The notes beneath the pieces were generated by a model. It did no database searches. It was not told where the DNA came from and worked only from the letters and a program-made list of their open reading frames with translations. This document shows positions 32,203 through 41,073 of a DNA stretch of 64,000 bases, piece by piece (position 1 is the stretch's first letter; every line of letters begins with the position of its first letter). Location: IMG/VR virus record IMGVR_UViG_3300009091_000012, positions 24,205 through 88,204 of that record; one strand, 5' to 3'. The translations under genes were made by a program, and so were the position numbers. The stretch comes from a virus.

Positions 32203-34830
32203 ATGGACGAAATGGAAGAGTGGGCCACGCTAGAGCTGGCCATGGCAGAACTGGGTGTCAAACACATGCGCGACCTGTTCGGGGGGAACATCCCCGTCGC
32301 GCAGGTTCTGCAAGGAATTGCGGCTGGCTTGGCCGACTGCGATGTCACGGTCGTGGTAGACCCGAAAGTGACAGTTCCGCAGGCGATCCCGAGCCAGAGA
32401 AAGATCCTTCTTCCAGCCCACGTGAAGTCGGAGCGGGCGTTGCTGATCGTGTCCTGGTATCTCGATCATGAGACCGGGCATATCATCTTCACCCCGCCGC
32501 CCGAGAACACCGTGGAAGGCTGGAAGCAACAGTCCCGTATGCTCGATGTCTGCAAGGCAAAGGGCTATACGGAGATCCCGGAAGAGCTGATCAAGACGGC
32601 GCACTTCTTCCTCAACTGTGTTGAGGATGCTCGCGTCGAAAACCTGATGGTACGCCGGTTTCCGGGGTGCAAGAAGCACTTCATCGGCGGGCCGATTGCG
32701 TTGGATCTGCAAGATCCGTTCACGCCGACGCTGGAGAAAGCCAAGGAGATCCAGGCAGCGAACAACCTGCCGCATCCACCGCTGAATCCGTTCTTCGTCG
32801 GAGAGTTGCACGCGAATGCGCTTCTGAACGGTAAGCACGGCCAGTTGGACCGGGACTATATCCGGGGAATCGCGCCGCCGCATGTGAGCTGGGTGCTCGA
32901 TGCAGTGGACGATACCTTCGGGGATATCCGGGATGTGTGCGCCGTGACGTTGGAAGATCTGGCAGCGCGGGTGGATAAGGTCATGGCGCTTATCCTGGAG
33001 AAAAAGCTCCCGGATATGAGTGAGGCCGAAGAGAGCGAAGGCGATCAGGAAGGCGAGGAGCAGGGTGGCGACGATCGCTTTGCCGAAGAGTTCGCCAAGC
33101 CCAAGAAGGGCAAGAAGAGCAAGAAGGGCAAGAAGGGAGACAAGGATGAGCAATCCGATAGTGACTCCGATGGAGCAGATGAAGCTGGAGAAGGAGATTC
33201 TGACGAATCTGAGTCCGGAGACGGAAGCGATAATGATGCTGGTGCAGGAAGCGTGGGAGACGAAGATGAGTCAGATTCGGAAGGAGAATCGGACTCTGAG
33301 GGAGGAGAAGGAGACGCTGCTGGCGAACATGATGGCAGCGAGGAGGACGATGAGGATTCTGAAGACGATGATTCAGAATCTGATGGCGTATCCGGGGCCG
33401 GAGATGACGAAGACGATTCAGATGAAGGTGATTCGGCGTCTGGGGGAGACGATGAAGAGGGCGACGACGGAGATGACGAGGATGACGCCGATGAAGATTC
33501 TGGAGACGACGGCACCGAAGGCGATGACCAAGATGATGAAGGAGATCGAGACGGAAGCGAAGAAGGCGAAGAGGACGCTGAGGGAGATGGAGAAGACGAA
33601 GAAGAAGTCGCTGCCGAAGGCGATTCCGACGACGCGCTGACCGGAGACATCAGCAAGCAGGCGCAGTTCGATCAGTTGATTGAGTGGGCGCAGGATGCTC
33701 AGACGGACATGGCGCAGCTCATGCGAGAGGCGCAGGAAGCGGAGGAAGCGGCCAAGCAGCAAGCGGCTGTAGAGTCGAACAGCGCCACAGCCGGTTCACC
33801 GAGTATGGAGCATGCCCCGGATGCGGAGGGGATGCCTGACGAGTATCTGGCACGGTTGGACCCCGGAGTCGGGGTGGTCGTGATCGCGGATCAGGATCTG
33901 GACGCACTGGTTCAGGATGATGACTCCGCCTTCCAGGAGTATGACCGGTTTATCCAGGAGATTATGCCCCATGATCTGGGGCCAGCCGCTCGGCGGCTGA
34001 TGGGCAAGTTCAAGAGCGCACCGGGCAAAGCGTGGCAGGGGAATCGGATCAACCCGAAGATGCTGCAACCGATCATGTCCGGACACGCTCATGGCCGACC
34101 GCTGTATCTCCGACGCCAGGAGACGGTGCAAAGCAAAAAGGGCGTGGTCGTCATGCTGTGCATCGATTGCTCAGGCTCGATGATCTCGGATGTGCCGGGG
34201 TTGAATCTCCCGAGACCGCACAACTCCAAGTTCGCGATCTCGCACGCAGCAGGCCGGGGGATCGCTCGGCTATTGCAGCGGATACAGGTGCCGTTTGCGG
34301 TGATGGGCTACACCACCGATACGACGAACAACAATCGTCGTAACTATAACGCATCGAGGCAGATGGACATCGTCAACTTCTTGTTCAAGGATTTCCACGA
34401 GCCGTGGACGACTTGTGAGCAGAAGATGCTGGCGATGAACGCTTTCACTCGCACGACTTATAAGGGCCGGTATATCTATCCGGAAACCAATTCCGATGGT
34501 GAGTCGCTGCTGTGGGCGGCGACACAGATCATCACCCGACCGGAGGATCGGAAGATCATGATCGTGCTGTCGGATGGGCTGCCAGCGGCAGGGGACTACA
34601 CGATGCAGTCCAAGTTCCTGAAGTGGGCAGTGCGCCGGATCGAGATCGCGGGCATTCACATTGGAGCGTTGGGTATTGGAGATCGTGGTGTGACCCACTA
34701 CTACCGGATGTATGAACTGCTGGATGTGTTCCCCCAAGGTTGGGGAGACAAGCACACGGCACCGTTCCTCATCCAGGAGAAGCTGATCACACTCATCGAT
34801 CGGTTGGCAACGGACCAGACGGGGAGCTAA
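32203..34830 (+). CDS. CobT-like zincin-type/VWA protein with acidic linker
   Basis: 875 aa. Residues 1-150 hold HETGH (89-93), an HEXXH zincin motif, and VEDARVE (140-146), whose Glu could be the third zinc ligand. Residues about 270-490 are a highly acidic Asp/Glu/Ser/Gly low-complexity linker with a short Lys cluster at its start. The C-terminal VWA domain begins near 645 with VVVMLCIDCSGSM (MIDAS DxSxS, Asp655) and IVLSDGLPAAGDY near 786-798. This is the layout of CobT-type partners of MoxR/CobS ATPases, and the ATPase is the preceding gene (9 nt gap, AGGAGG site). The VWA would bind targets through a metal ion; whether the zincin half is proteolytic is unknown. Confidence 0.8.
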   Translation: MDEMEEWATLELAMAELGVKHMRDLFGGNIPVAQVLQGIAAGLADCDVTVVVDPKVTVPQAIPSQRKILLPAHVKSERALLIVSWYLDHETGHIIFTPPPENTVEGWKQQSRMLDVCKAKGYTEIPEELIKTAHFFLNCVEDARVENLMVRRFPGCKKHFIGGPIALDLQDPFTPTLEKAKEIQAANNLPHPPLNPFFVGELHANALLNGKHGQLDRDYIRGIAPPHVSWVLDAVDDTFGDIRDVCAVTLEDLAARVDKVMALILEKKLPDMSEAEESEGDQEGEEQGGDDRFAEEFAKPKKGKKSKKGKKGDKDEQSDSDSDGADEAGEGDSDESESGDGSDNDAGAGSVGDEDESDSEGESDSEGGEGDAAGEHDGSEEDDEDSEDDDSESDGVSGAGDDEDDSDEGDSASGGDDEEGDDGDDEDDADEDSGDDGTEGDDQDDEGDRDGSEEGEEDAEGDGEDEEEVAAEGDSDDALTGDISKQAQFDQLIEWAQDAQTDMAQLMREAQEAEEAAKQQAAVESNSATAGSPSMEHAPDAEGMPDEYLARLDPGVGVVVIADQDLDALVQDDDSAFQEYDRFIQEIMPHDLGPAARRLMGKFKSAPGKAWQGNRINPKMLQPIMSGHAHGRPLYLRRQETVQSKKGVVVMLCIDCSGSMISDVPGLNLPRPHNSKFAISHAAGRGIARLLQRIQVPFAVMGYTTDTTNNNRRNYNASRQMDIVNFLFKDFHEPWTTCEQKMLAMNAFTRTTYKGRYIYPETNSDGESLLWAATQIITRPEDRKIMIVLSDGLPAAGDYTMQSKFLKWAVRRIEIAGIHIGALGIGDRGVTHYYRMYELLDVFPQGWGDKHTAPFLIQEKLITLIDRLATDQTGS
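33146..33640 (+). CDS. Possible overprinted Met/Lys/Glu-rich ORF inside VWA gene
   Basis: A second reading frame within the acidic linker is open from before 33020; ATG 33146 has AAGGGAGA 5 nt upstream. It gives about 164 aa with a coiled-coil-like start (MEQMKLEKEILTNLSPETEA). Codons such as GAT/GAC/GAA read one base later become ATG/ACG/AAG, so the Met/Thr/Lys richness may be an accident. Confidence 0.2.
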   Translation: MSNPIVTPMEQMKLEKEILTNLSPETEAIMMLVQEAWETKMSQIRKENRTLREEKETLLANMMAARRTMRILKTMIQNLMAYPGPEMTKTIQMKVIRRLGETMKRATTEMTRMTPMKILETTAPKAMTKMMKEIETEAKKAKRTLREMEKTKKKSLPKAIPTTR

Positions 34831-34839
34831 GGGGAACAT

Positions 34840-36699
34840 ATGCGCTCACTGTCAGTGACCCAGGGTGTTGTACTGGACCCGTTTTCGATTCTTGCCTCGG
34901 GGGTGATGCGCCAGCATGGAGGGCTGAAGATCACGGGCGATCTGGACTGCCTGCACGGAGAAGCCAGATTCAAACAAGCGTTTGTCAATGCGTGCTACTT
35001 CGCTGAGTCGATGACCGTGGTAGGACCGATCGCTCAGCTTATCCAGGAGCATACGGACCCTGCAACGCACGCAGCGTTGGCATGGCGGGCAACTCCGACG
35101 ACTGGGGATAACCGTGACTTCTTCAACCAGTTGAAGCAGTTCATGGCCCAGAATAACCTGGACAAGATCCCCTCGGATCTGATCTTCGGTTCCATGTCGG
35201 ACGTGGACTATCGGCTGCATACGATGCCGGATGTGACGTTGGGGCATAAGCGCAACGACTATGGCTCGGATGACTTCCAGTCGAGGCTGTTCGAGCAGCT
35301 CTTTCAGAGCACGTGGCGGCAGTTCCGGATCGACTCTAGAGCGCGGGCTTTGAGGCCGAATCTGGACCAGTCGTTCTTCACGTATAGACCGGAATCGATC
35401 ATTAAGGGCAGTCCGGTATCGGCACTGATGGCGGTGATCTTCACCTTCAAGAAGCCGGTGGGGCCTCTGGCGGTGGGAGAGCTGACCAATCTGGCATCGT
35501 GGCCACCCGTGGTGTTCCTGCTGCCGGTGTTGGCTCCGGCGTTCGCTTCCATTGATGATGACGATGTCTACCATAGCCCAGCGGGGGCAGTGGTCCGGAA
35601 TCAACCGGCGATGATGACCTATCAGCTCCGGATTCCGGAGAGCAACAAGGTGAGGAACCATACGCTGCCTTATGGTCAGCCGTATCGGTTGTCCTCGGTG
35701 CATTCGTGGGGCAAGGAGCCGGATACGCTGCGGTCGCTGTCGGACGTGTTCAAGGCTCTGTGGTCGCAGGCCGCGCAGTACTCAGCCTGGAATCTTCGGT
35801 ATGAGTGGGACGCGAAGGCGACCTCGTTGCCGGTCGGAGAGCTGGCTCTGGATCCGATCGGAGCCGGTCGGCGTATCCGGAGTCATAACCGGTTCTCCGG
35901 CAGGTATCCGCTGCACGCTCCGGCGATGCTGTGGGAGACGGGGATCTATAGCGTATCGGGAGGTAGTGCTCCGAGGCTGTGGGGTTGGGAACCTGAGCGA
36001 GGTGAGAGTCAGTACATGGATTTCGTTCACCGAGCGCATCTGTTCACGAATCAGCTTCGCTCGTATCGTAGTGGTGGTGGCAAGGAGTTCCTGTTCGTCT
36101 TTCCGAGCTACTTCCAAGAGGAAGTGAGCGATCACTTCCTGCCGACTGCTATCACCTTGGCTCGTTGGATGCTGGTGAAGCACGCCGGGTTGGAGGACTT
36201 CGTGGACGGGCATGTTGTTGCCACGAATAAGCCGGGGGATGGTGGAGCCACAGCGGAAGAGCTGGCGGCTGACCCGGAGCTGGAGCCTGGGGTTGGCGGA
36301 CGGTCTCTTGCGGATCGGCTGGCCGATCACCTGGGACAACAGAATATGCAGAACGAGGGTGCGCTGCCGGTGCATCGGGTGAAAACGCCTATCGGTTTCG
36401 ATAAGACCGGTGACCCGACTGTGTTCGGGCTGGCGGTTGATACGACTGCCGAAAACGTGATGCACTATCACGAAGCGCACAACGGTATCAACATTACCGA
36501 CGAGAACCTGGAGAAGATGGTCAACGGTGTCCAGGTCCAGGGTAACTTCAAGTTCCTCGATGCTTTCTGCTCCAAGAGCACGAAGGATCTGACGGACGTG
36601 TTCGCCACCGTGAGCAAGAAAGCCGTGTCGAAGATGCGGGCTGGCGAACTCGTGGACGAGAGCATGGTGGTCGATCTGTTCGACGACATGCTGGACTAA
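34840..36699 (+). CDS. Unknown operon partner of AAA/VWA pair (619 aa)
   Basis: Starts 9 nt after the VWA gene behind AAGGGGAAC. A large soluble protein; no Walker, nuclease or protease motif seen. Regions of note: a hydrophobic PPVVFLLPVLAPAFASIDDD near 223-242, and an acidic C-terminus ending MVVDLFDDMLD that resembles a protein-docking tail. Its conserved placement after an AAA/VWA pair would make it a candidate substrate or third subunit. I do not recognise the family. Confidence 0.6.
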   Translation: MRSLSVTQGVVLDPFSILASGVMRQHGGLKITGDLDCLHGEARFKQAFVNACYFAESMTVVGPIAQLIQEHTDPATHAALAWRATPTTGDNRDFFNQLKQFMAQNNLDKIPSDLIFGSMSDVDYRLHTMPDVTLGHKRNDYGSDDFQSRLFEQLFQSTWRQFRIDSRARALRPNLDQSFFTYRPESIIKGSPVSALMAVIFTFKKPVGPLAVGELTNLASWPPVVFLLPVLAPAFASIDDDDVYHSPAGAVVRNQPAMMTYQLRIPESNKVRNHTLPYGQPYRLSSVHSWGKEPDTLRSLSDVFKALWSQAAQYSAWNLRYEWDAKATSLPVGELALDPIGAGRRIRSHNRFSGRYPLHAPAMLWETGIYSVSGGSAPRLWGWEPERGESQYMDFVHRAHLFTNQLRSYRSGGGKEFLFVFPSYFQEEVSDHFLPTAITLARWMLVKHAGLEDFVDGHVVATNKPGDGGATAEELAADPELEPGVGGRSLADRLADHLGQQNMQNEGALPVHRVKTPIGFDKTGDPTVFGLAVDTTAENVMHYHEAHNGINITDENLEKMVNGVQVQGNFKFLDAFCSKSTKDLTDVFATVSKKAVSKMRAGELVDESMVVDLFDDMLD

Positions 36700-36712
36700 G
36701 CAGGGGGATAAC

Positions 36713-37621
36713 ATGGACACCTCTCTGGTTCTTGGTCGAACAGGATCGTTTGACGAGGAGACAGGGCTGTTTGTCCTGACAGGCGGGTATCCCGATTTTG
36801 GCTTAACGCCGGAAACGGTGCGTGCTATCGGTAAAAGCCGGGATGGGGTGGAGATGAACTCCACCCTTCCGTTCATGGACAATAAGCTCCAGACCAAGAA
36901 CAACGTGATGTTTGTCGATCAGACGCCGGGTGCTTTCAAAGATCCGGTGAAGTTTGCAGGAGGGCTTAAGACACTCATCGACCATTGCGAGCGTGTTGCG
37001 GTTCATAAGGGAGTTTTTGCACTGGATGTTTCTTCAGACTCGATGTTTTATCGGTGGGGCATCGCGAAGATCGCAGAGCGCCGGTACGTGACTGAGTGGA
37101 TGGGGTTGTTGCCCCCAGAGCATGTACTAAAGGTGATCCTCAAGCAACAGGGGGTGGCAACGAAGCGTACCATCCTCTTTGCGACTGGTGTTCCACCGTC
37201 AGCCGGTGGCCGGATGTGGTTGGTGTCACCACACGGTTTCCCGTGGTGGGGTGAGCAGTCCAAGGTGGTCCTCGACATGGGCGGCTCGACTGATATCGAG
37301 CAGGCTATGATGATGAATAAGTTCTTGTTCCTGCTTGTCCCACATGCCGTCCCGATGATCTCCGGTCACCGGAAGCTGCAACAGGATGAGCTAAATCCAC
37401 GAATCCTCTGCTACGACAGTTTTGACGAAGGGGCTTACCCTCTGGAGGTGGATAGCTTTTTGGCTAAGGTGATCCAGAGCAGCACGACGTTACAGCAGGG
37501 AGCCGATCGCTTGCGGTGGCTGTATGAGAATGCAGCGGCAGGGGCCGGGGTCGCCGCCCAGGCCCAGGATTTCGGGGTGGACCACGCCTTGGCCCTGCCC
37601 GAGAACGACGAGATGTGGTGA
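36713..37621 (+). CDS. Unknown operon protein (302 aa)
   Basis: ATG 36713 behind CAGGGGGA, 13 nt after the 619-aa gene. Alpha/beta composition; segments such as VFALDVSSDSMFYRWGIAKI and TILFATGVPPSAGG look like a globular enzyme-type fold, and VFALDVSSDSM has a VWA-like DxSxS look (D-V-S-S-D), so a degenerate VWA-like domain is possible. C-terminus Ala-rich then acidic. Unknown. Confidence 0.55.
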   Translation: MDTSLVLGRTGSFDEETGLFVLTGGYPDFGLTPETVRAIGKSRDGVEMNSTLPFMDNKLQTKNNVMFVDQTPGAFKDPVKFAGGLKTLIDHCERVAVHKGVFALDVSSDSMFYRWGIAKIAERRYVTEWMGLLPPEHVLKVILKQQGVATKRTILFATGVPPSAGGRMWLVSPHGFPWWGEQSKVVLDMGGSTDIEQAMMMNKFLFLLVPHAVPMISGHRKLQQDELNPRILCYDSFDEGAYPLEVDSFLAKVIQSSTTLQQGADRLRWLYENAAAGAGVAAQAQDFGVDHALALPENDEMW

Positions 37622-37624
37622 GGT

Positions 37625-38236
37625 ATGTCCTACGCAAAGACGTATAAGGCTACGTTTCTTGAAGATATCAGTCAATTCCCCAGGGTTTGGAACTATGGTC
37701 AGTACCGGAGCAACAACTACGGTGAGCACACTGTGGCGGTGTCGGTTGGTGGAGTAGACTTTTTCTATAGCTACAAGACGCTGGTTGCGTTTTCTGATGA
37801 TAAGACTCTTGTTGTGCATAGCAACAATTGGACCCGAACAACCGGCAAGCACCTGACCTGGATCAAGCGAGCACGTCCAGCGGGGATGCCTTGCATTACT
37901 GCTGATCATCCTACATTCGTAGCGATGCTCTATAACCTGTTGAGAGCAACAGGGTTAGTCGCCCGCAACTACGCGAAGAAGGTGCCTTGTAGGGTTCAGG
38001 CGTTGGAGACTGGGGAGATTATCGATGGGAATATCCCGTCAGCGGTGACCCTGACCCCTGGGCGAGCGTACGTACGAGATCAGGAACGGAAGATGGCGAA
38101 GGCAAAGGAGAAGGAGGAGGAGAAGGCGCGTAAGCTGCGCCTTAAGCTCCGGAAGGAACGGCGGTTGGAGAAGAAGCGACGGGAGGAGATGTTTTCGGGG
38201 TTGATGCCCCTTGAGATAGTGGAGGAAATGCTGTGA
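37625..38236 (+). CDS. Unknown protein with basic coiled-coil tail (203 aa)
   Basis: Follows the previous stop by 3 nt. The first about 150 residues are beta-rich (AVSVGGVDFFYSYKTLVAF); the last 55 form a Lys/Arg/Glu helix (EKEEEKARKLRLKLRKERRL). The stop overlaps the next GTG. Unknown. Confidence 0.55.
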   Translation: MSYAKTYKATFLEDISQFPRVWNYGQYRSNNYGEHTVAVSVGGVDFFYSYKTLVAFSDDKTLVVHSNNWTRTTGKHLTWIKRARPAGMPCITADHPTFVAMLYNLLRATGLVARNYAKKVPCRVQALETGEIIDGNIPSAVTLTPGRAYVRDQERKMAKAKEKEEEKARKLRLKLRKERRLEKKRREEMFSGLMPLEIVEEML

Positions 38237-39024
38237 GCCGAGTGGCGCTGGCAGAGGCAGTTGAGCAAGGGCTGGAGAATCCGTTCACGACCGAATATCT
38301 GGAAAAGGAAATCCAGTTTTACAACCCGGTGCCGTATGCCAAGGATGGGTTGGTCCTCAAGCTCAAATCGATCAAACACCCTGTCCGCATCGATGAGTAC
38401 CTCAACAAGCAGATGGTGTGTGAGGGACCGGCTATCCCGATCCTTACGTTTGACGGTACGATCTGGATGAGCCTGACGTGGCTGGAAGTGGAGTCGCATT
38501 GGGTACCGTTCCAGACCTTTGGCGGGGATATCCTGGTTGGTGGCCTCGGGATGGGGTATGCGGCGCTTCGGTTCGCGGCGATGGAGCATGTTGATTCCGT
38601 CACCGTGTACGAGACGGACAAGAGGGTGATCGACTTCTTCCAGGCTACCCAAGGAGATCGCCCGGAGCAGGCTAAGATCCGGGTTATCCACGAGGACATC
38701 CACAAGGCCCAGGGCCGCTACGAGTTCGCCTTTATTGATATCTATCCGACGCTATTGCCGGATGAGCTGCTGAGGGACGCGAGGTTCTTCTGTGAGAGCC
38801 GTCCTGGTCTGTCGATCATGGAGACTCCCCACTTCTGGGGGCAGGAGCTTGCGTGGCTGACCCTGATGCAGCGGCGGGTGTACAAGCCGTTTAGTCTGTC
38901 CTATGTCGAGCGTATGTTCTTTGAGTATTGGTGGAAAACAGATAAGCCTGATCTTGCCCGTGAGATCGAGGATGTTCGCTTCTGTTCATCTTTGGCGAAG
39001 GTGATGAGCAGGGTGGAGGACTAA
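38233..39024 (+). CDS. Class I SAM-dependent methyltransferase-like protein
   Basis: 263 aa from GTG 38233. The Rossmann signature GGDILVGGLGMGYAALRFA (about 97-115) gives the glycine-rich SAM loop; VTVYETDKRVIDFF (about 122-135) has the acidic residue that binds the ribose; IRVIHEDIHKAQ and YEFAFIDIYPTL are the later strands. The order resembles spermidine-synthase-like methyltransferases. No target-recognition domain is evident, so the substrate (small molecule, protein or nucleic acid) is unknown. Confidence 0.72.
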   Translation: MSRVALAEAVEQGLENPFTTEYLEKEIQFYNPVPYAKDGLVLKLKSIKHPVRIDEYLNKQMVCEGPAIPILTFDGTIWMSLTWLEVESHWVPFQTFGGDILVGGLGMGYAALRFAAMEHVDSVTVYETDKRVIDFFQATQGDRPEQAKIRVIHEDIHKAQGRYEFAFIDIYPTLLPDELLRDARFFCESRPGLSIMETPHFWGQELAWLTLMQRRVYKPFSLSYVERMFFEYWWKTDKPDLAREIEDVRFCSSLAKVMSRVED

Positions 39025-39025
39025 G

Positions 39026-39226
39026 ATGCCGAATACGTCCAAGCCATGGCGCGTGCAGTATCAGCATCCTTGTCAGGGTTGTGGTAAACCAACTGAATAT
39101 GTGTGGTGCCAAGAGTGCTGTGACAAGGGTTTGGCAAAGTGTCCTCATGGGAACAAGGCCGGAGAGTGTGATGCCTGTGACCGAGAGGGCGACTTTGCCT
39201 ATGACTCAGGGAGGGAAAGCCGATGA
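39026..39226 (+). CDS. Zinc-binding small protein (66 aa)
   Basis: Four Cys pairs: CQGC, CQECC, a lone C/H pair (KCPHG) and CDAC, arranged as two zinc sites. Basic N-terminus. Overlaps the next ATG. Unknown function. Confidence 0.55.
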   Translation: MPNTSKPWRVQYQHPCQGCGKPTEYVWCQECCDKGLAKCPHGNKAGECDACDREGDFAYDSGRESR

Positions 39227-39774
39227 GCAAACGGCAGGTGCTGGTCGAATCGATCACCGAGTGCCTGATCAAACGTGATCGAGTTGAACTAAACATCAAG
39301 CTCTATGATGAGAACCTTGCGACTGTCAATCTTACCAGTAAGAATAATCCTGGTGGAGAAGCATGGGATTGGGCGCAGGGGAATTGGCCGGAGTTCGTGC
39401 CGGAGGAGAAGGAGTTCGAGCTGATCGCCAGTGATGGTAGCCTGGTGAAGGTTAAAGCGCCGGTTAAGTGGGTGTGCGTGACGGGGGTGGTCGATCCTAA
39501 AACTCGCAAGTCCTTGCCGATCGAAGAGTTGCGCGAGAGCCATGCCAGCAACAGAAGGTGGGGGGCGGCCAAAAGGGGACAGAAGGTCAAGCCGGTCAAG
39601 GTCAAGGAGCCAGTCCCACTTCAGGCCCAGAAGACCAAATCAAAGAATTCCCCGAAGGGGAATTCTTTGGCTAAGACCCCGAATAAGCTGGCCCCGGCGG
39701 AGGACGTGGGTGAGGTGGATTTGCAGGCGCTGATTGATGAGAGGGTGCAGGAAGTGATGGGAGAAGAAAATTAG
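39223..39774 (+). CDS. Unknown protein with Lys/Pro-rich linker (183 aa)
   Basis: ATGA overlap with the previous gene. Beta-rich N-terminal 100 residues, then a Lys/Pro linker (about 115-160) and an acidic helical end. The linker is encoded across a 13-bp perfect inverted repeat. The stop overlaps the -35 box of the next promoter. Confidence 0.5.
   Translation: MSKRQVLVESITECLIKRDRVELNIKLYDENLATVNLTSKNNPGGEAWDWAQGNWPEFVPEEKEFELIASDGSLVKVKAPVKWVCVTGVVDPKTRKSLPIEELRESHASNRRWGAAKRGQKVKPVKVKEPVPLQAQKTKSKNSPKGNSLAKTPNKLAPAEDVGEVDLQALIDERVQEVMGEEN
39641..39669 (+). repeat. 13-bp perfect inverted repeat inside a coding region
   Basis: CAAAGAATTCCCC-GAA-GGGGAATTCTTTG. In RNA it would form a very stable hairpin with a 3-nt loop inside the 183-aa gene, 141 nt before the next gene's ATG. 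Confidence 0.7.
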
Positions 39775-39803
39775 TGACAACAAGAAGAAGGTGATGGTAT
39801 CCT
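39774..39803 (+). promoter_or_regulatory. Promoter predicted to give a leaderless mRNA
   Basis: GTGACA (39774-39779), 18-nt spacer, TATCCT (39798-39803). The ATG at 39810 is 6 nt after the -10 box, at the expected transcription start; an in-frame TGA at 39792 excludes an earlier start and no SD is present. Confidence 0.55.
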
Positions 39804-39809
39804 ACGGTT

Positions 39810-41063
39810 ATGGCTAATCTTACTCCCATCTACGATCACAATTGCACGCTCTGCCCCTTACATAAAGTGCCGGGGGTTACTTGTTTGTCCGGGATCGGCA
39901 ACCTGGACGACCCGAGCATCCTTATAGTGGGGGATGGGCCGTCGAAGCAGGAGGTGCTGCTTGGTCGGGCGTTCGGCGATGAGCGGGGTAGGCTGCTCGC
40001 TCAGTCGCTCGATGAGATCGGTTTCCCCATCGGGCCTAAAGGCGATGTGTTTGCTACCTACGCCGTTAAGTGCTTCCCGTCTGGTAAGGTAAAGGTTAAG
40101 GATGCCAAGATTTGCGCGGCGAAGTATCTCAACCAGGAGATCGACCTTTTCCGCCCGAAGTTGGTTATAGCGCTGGGTAAAACCGCCCAATATGCCGTCT
40201 TGGGTAGTACTGCACCTATCTCTAAAACTAGGGGCAAGCTGTTCCCCTTAGTTCGTACCGACGCAGCAGGAAATGAGTGGACAACCCAGGTCATGCCGGT
40301 GGATCATCCATTCTCTATCCTCACCACACCGGCCAAGCTGGACCCGTGGCTCGCTGATCTGCGGCGGGCTAAGGCGGTGTTTTATGGCGACGGAAATCCT
40401 TACTGGTCGCCGGAGAAGCTGGAGCGGTTTGACTTTAAAGTGATTGATTCTATCGCGCAGTTCAAAGCAGTTGCACGGGAGCTTATTGCCAAGCACAGGG
40501 GCGAGTACCTAGCTATCGACATTGAAGCTAGTGGTGTTGATGAGGCTATGAACGATGATGACTTTCGGGTTTTCAGCTTGCAGTTCGGGCTTATAGATTT
40601 GGAGGGGCGCGAGGAACATCCGGTCTACTTCCTACCCATCCAGTCGGCGGGGTTCCCGTGGACATCTGAGGCTAAGTGGCTGGATAATACCGCCCGCCTG
40701 CTGAATCGGTTTCTGAGCACGGACTACTTCAAGCTGGTGGGGCATAACCTAAAGTACGATTTGAAAGCGCTTAGACGGATTGGTGTAACTGAAGCATATG
40801 CCGTCTATGACACGCTGATGGCATGGTCAATTGCACATGGTGAAGCACCGTTGTCTCTGAAAACAATTGCTTACGAGGTTAGTGATTTAGGTGGGTACGA
40901 AGTCCTTATGGATCAGTACTTTAAGGAGCACGGTACTTATGACGCCCCCCCCGAAATTCTAATCTCGTACAGTTGCCTTGATGTTGTGCTTGTGCGCTAC
41001 CTTTTTAGTGAGCTGTACAAAACGATCCTTCAAGAGAAAAAGCGTGTTAACATTGGAGTATGA
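39810..41063 (+). CDS. Family-4 uracil-DNA-glycosylase-like domain fused to 3'-5' exonuclease
   Basis: 417 aa. Residues 1-200: UDG-4 pattern with Fe-S cysteines CTLC (12-15) and two later Cys (KCFPSGK and KICAAKY, about 90 and 106), GDGPSKQE near 41-48, and VDHPFSIL near 168-175. Residues about 230-400: DnaQ-type exonuclease with Exo I AIDIEASG, Exo II GHNLKYDLKAL and Exo III YSCLDVVLV. In SPO1-type phage polymerases these domains are fused in front of the PolA domain; here the polymerase is a separate downstream gene. The pair would form a proofreading polymerase. It is transcribed from an apparently leaderless promoter. Confidence 0.8.
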   Translation: MANLTPIYDHNCTLCPLHKVPGVTCLSGIGNLDDPSILIVGDGPSKQEVLLGRAFGDERGRLLAQSLDEIGFPIGPKGDVFATYAVKCFPSGKVKVKDAKICAAKYLNQEIDLFRPKLVIALGKTAQYAVLGSTAPISKTRGKLFPLVRTDAAGNEWTTQVMPVDHPFSILTTPAKLDPWLADLRRAKAVFYGDGNPYWSPEKLERFDFKVIDSIAQFKAVARELIAKHRGEYLAIDIEASGVDEAMNDDDFRVFSLQFGLIDLEGREEHPVYFLPIQSAGFPWTSEAKWLDNTARLLNRFLSTDYFKLVGHNLKYDLKALRRIGVTEAYAVYDTLMAWSIAHGEAPLSLKTIAYEVSDLGGYEVLMDQYFKEHGTYDAPPEILISYSCLDVVLVRYLFSELYKTILQEKKRVNIGV

Positions 41064-41073
41064 GCTATTGTCA

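Noticed and set aside
33045-33656. 203-aa minus-strand ORF made almost only of Ser and Pro
   Set aside because: It is the antisense of the Asp/Glu-rich linker of the VWA gene; GA-rich codons give TC-rich Ser codons on the other strand. No SD.
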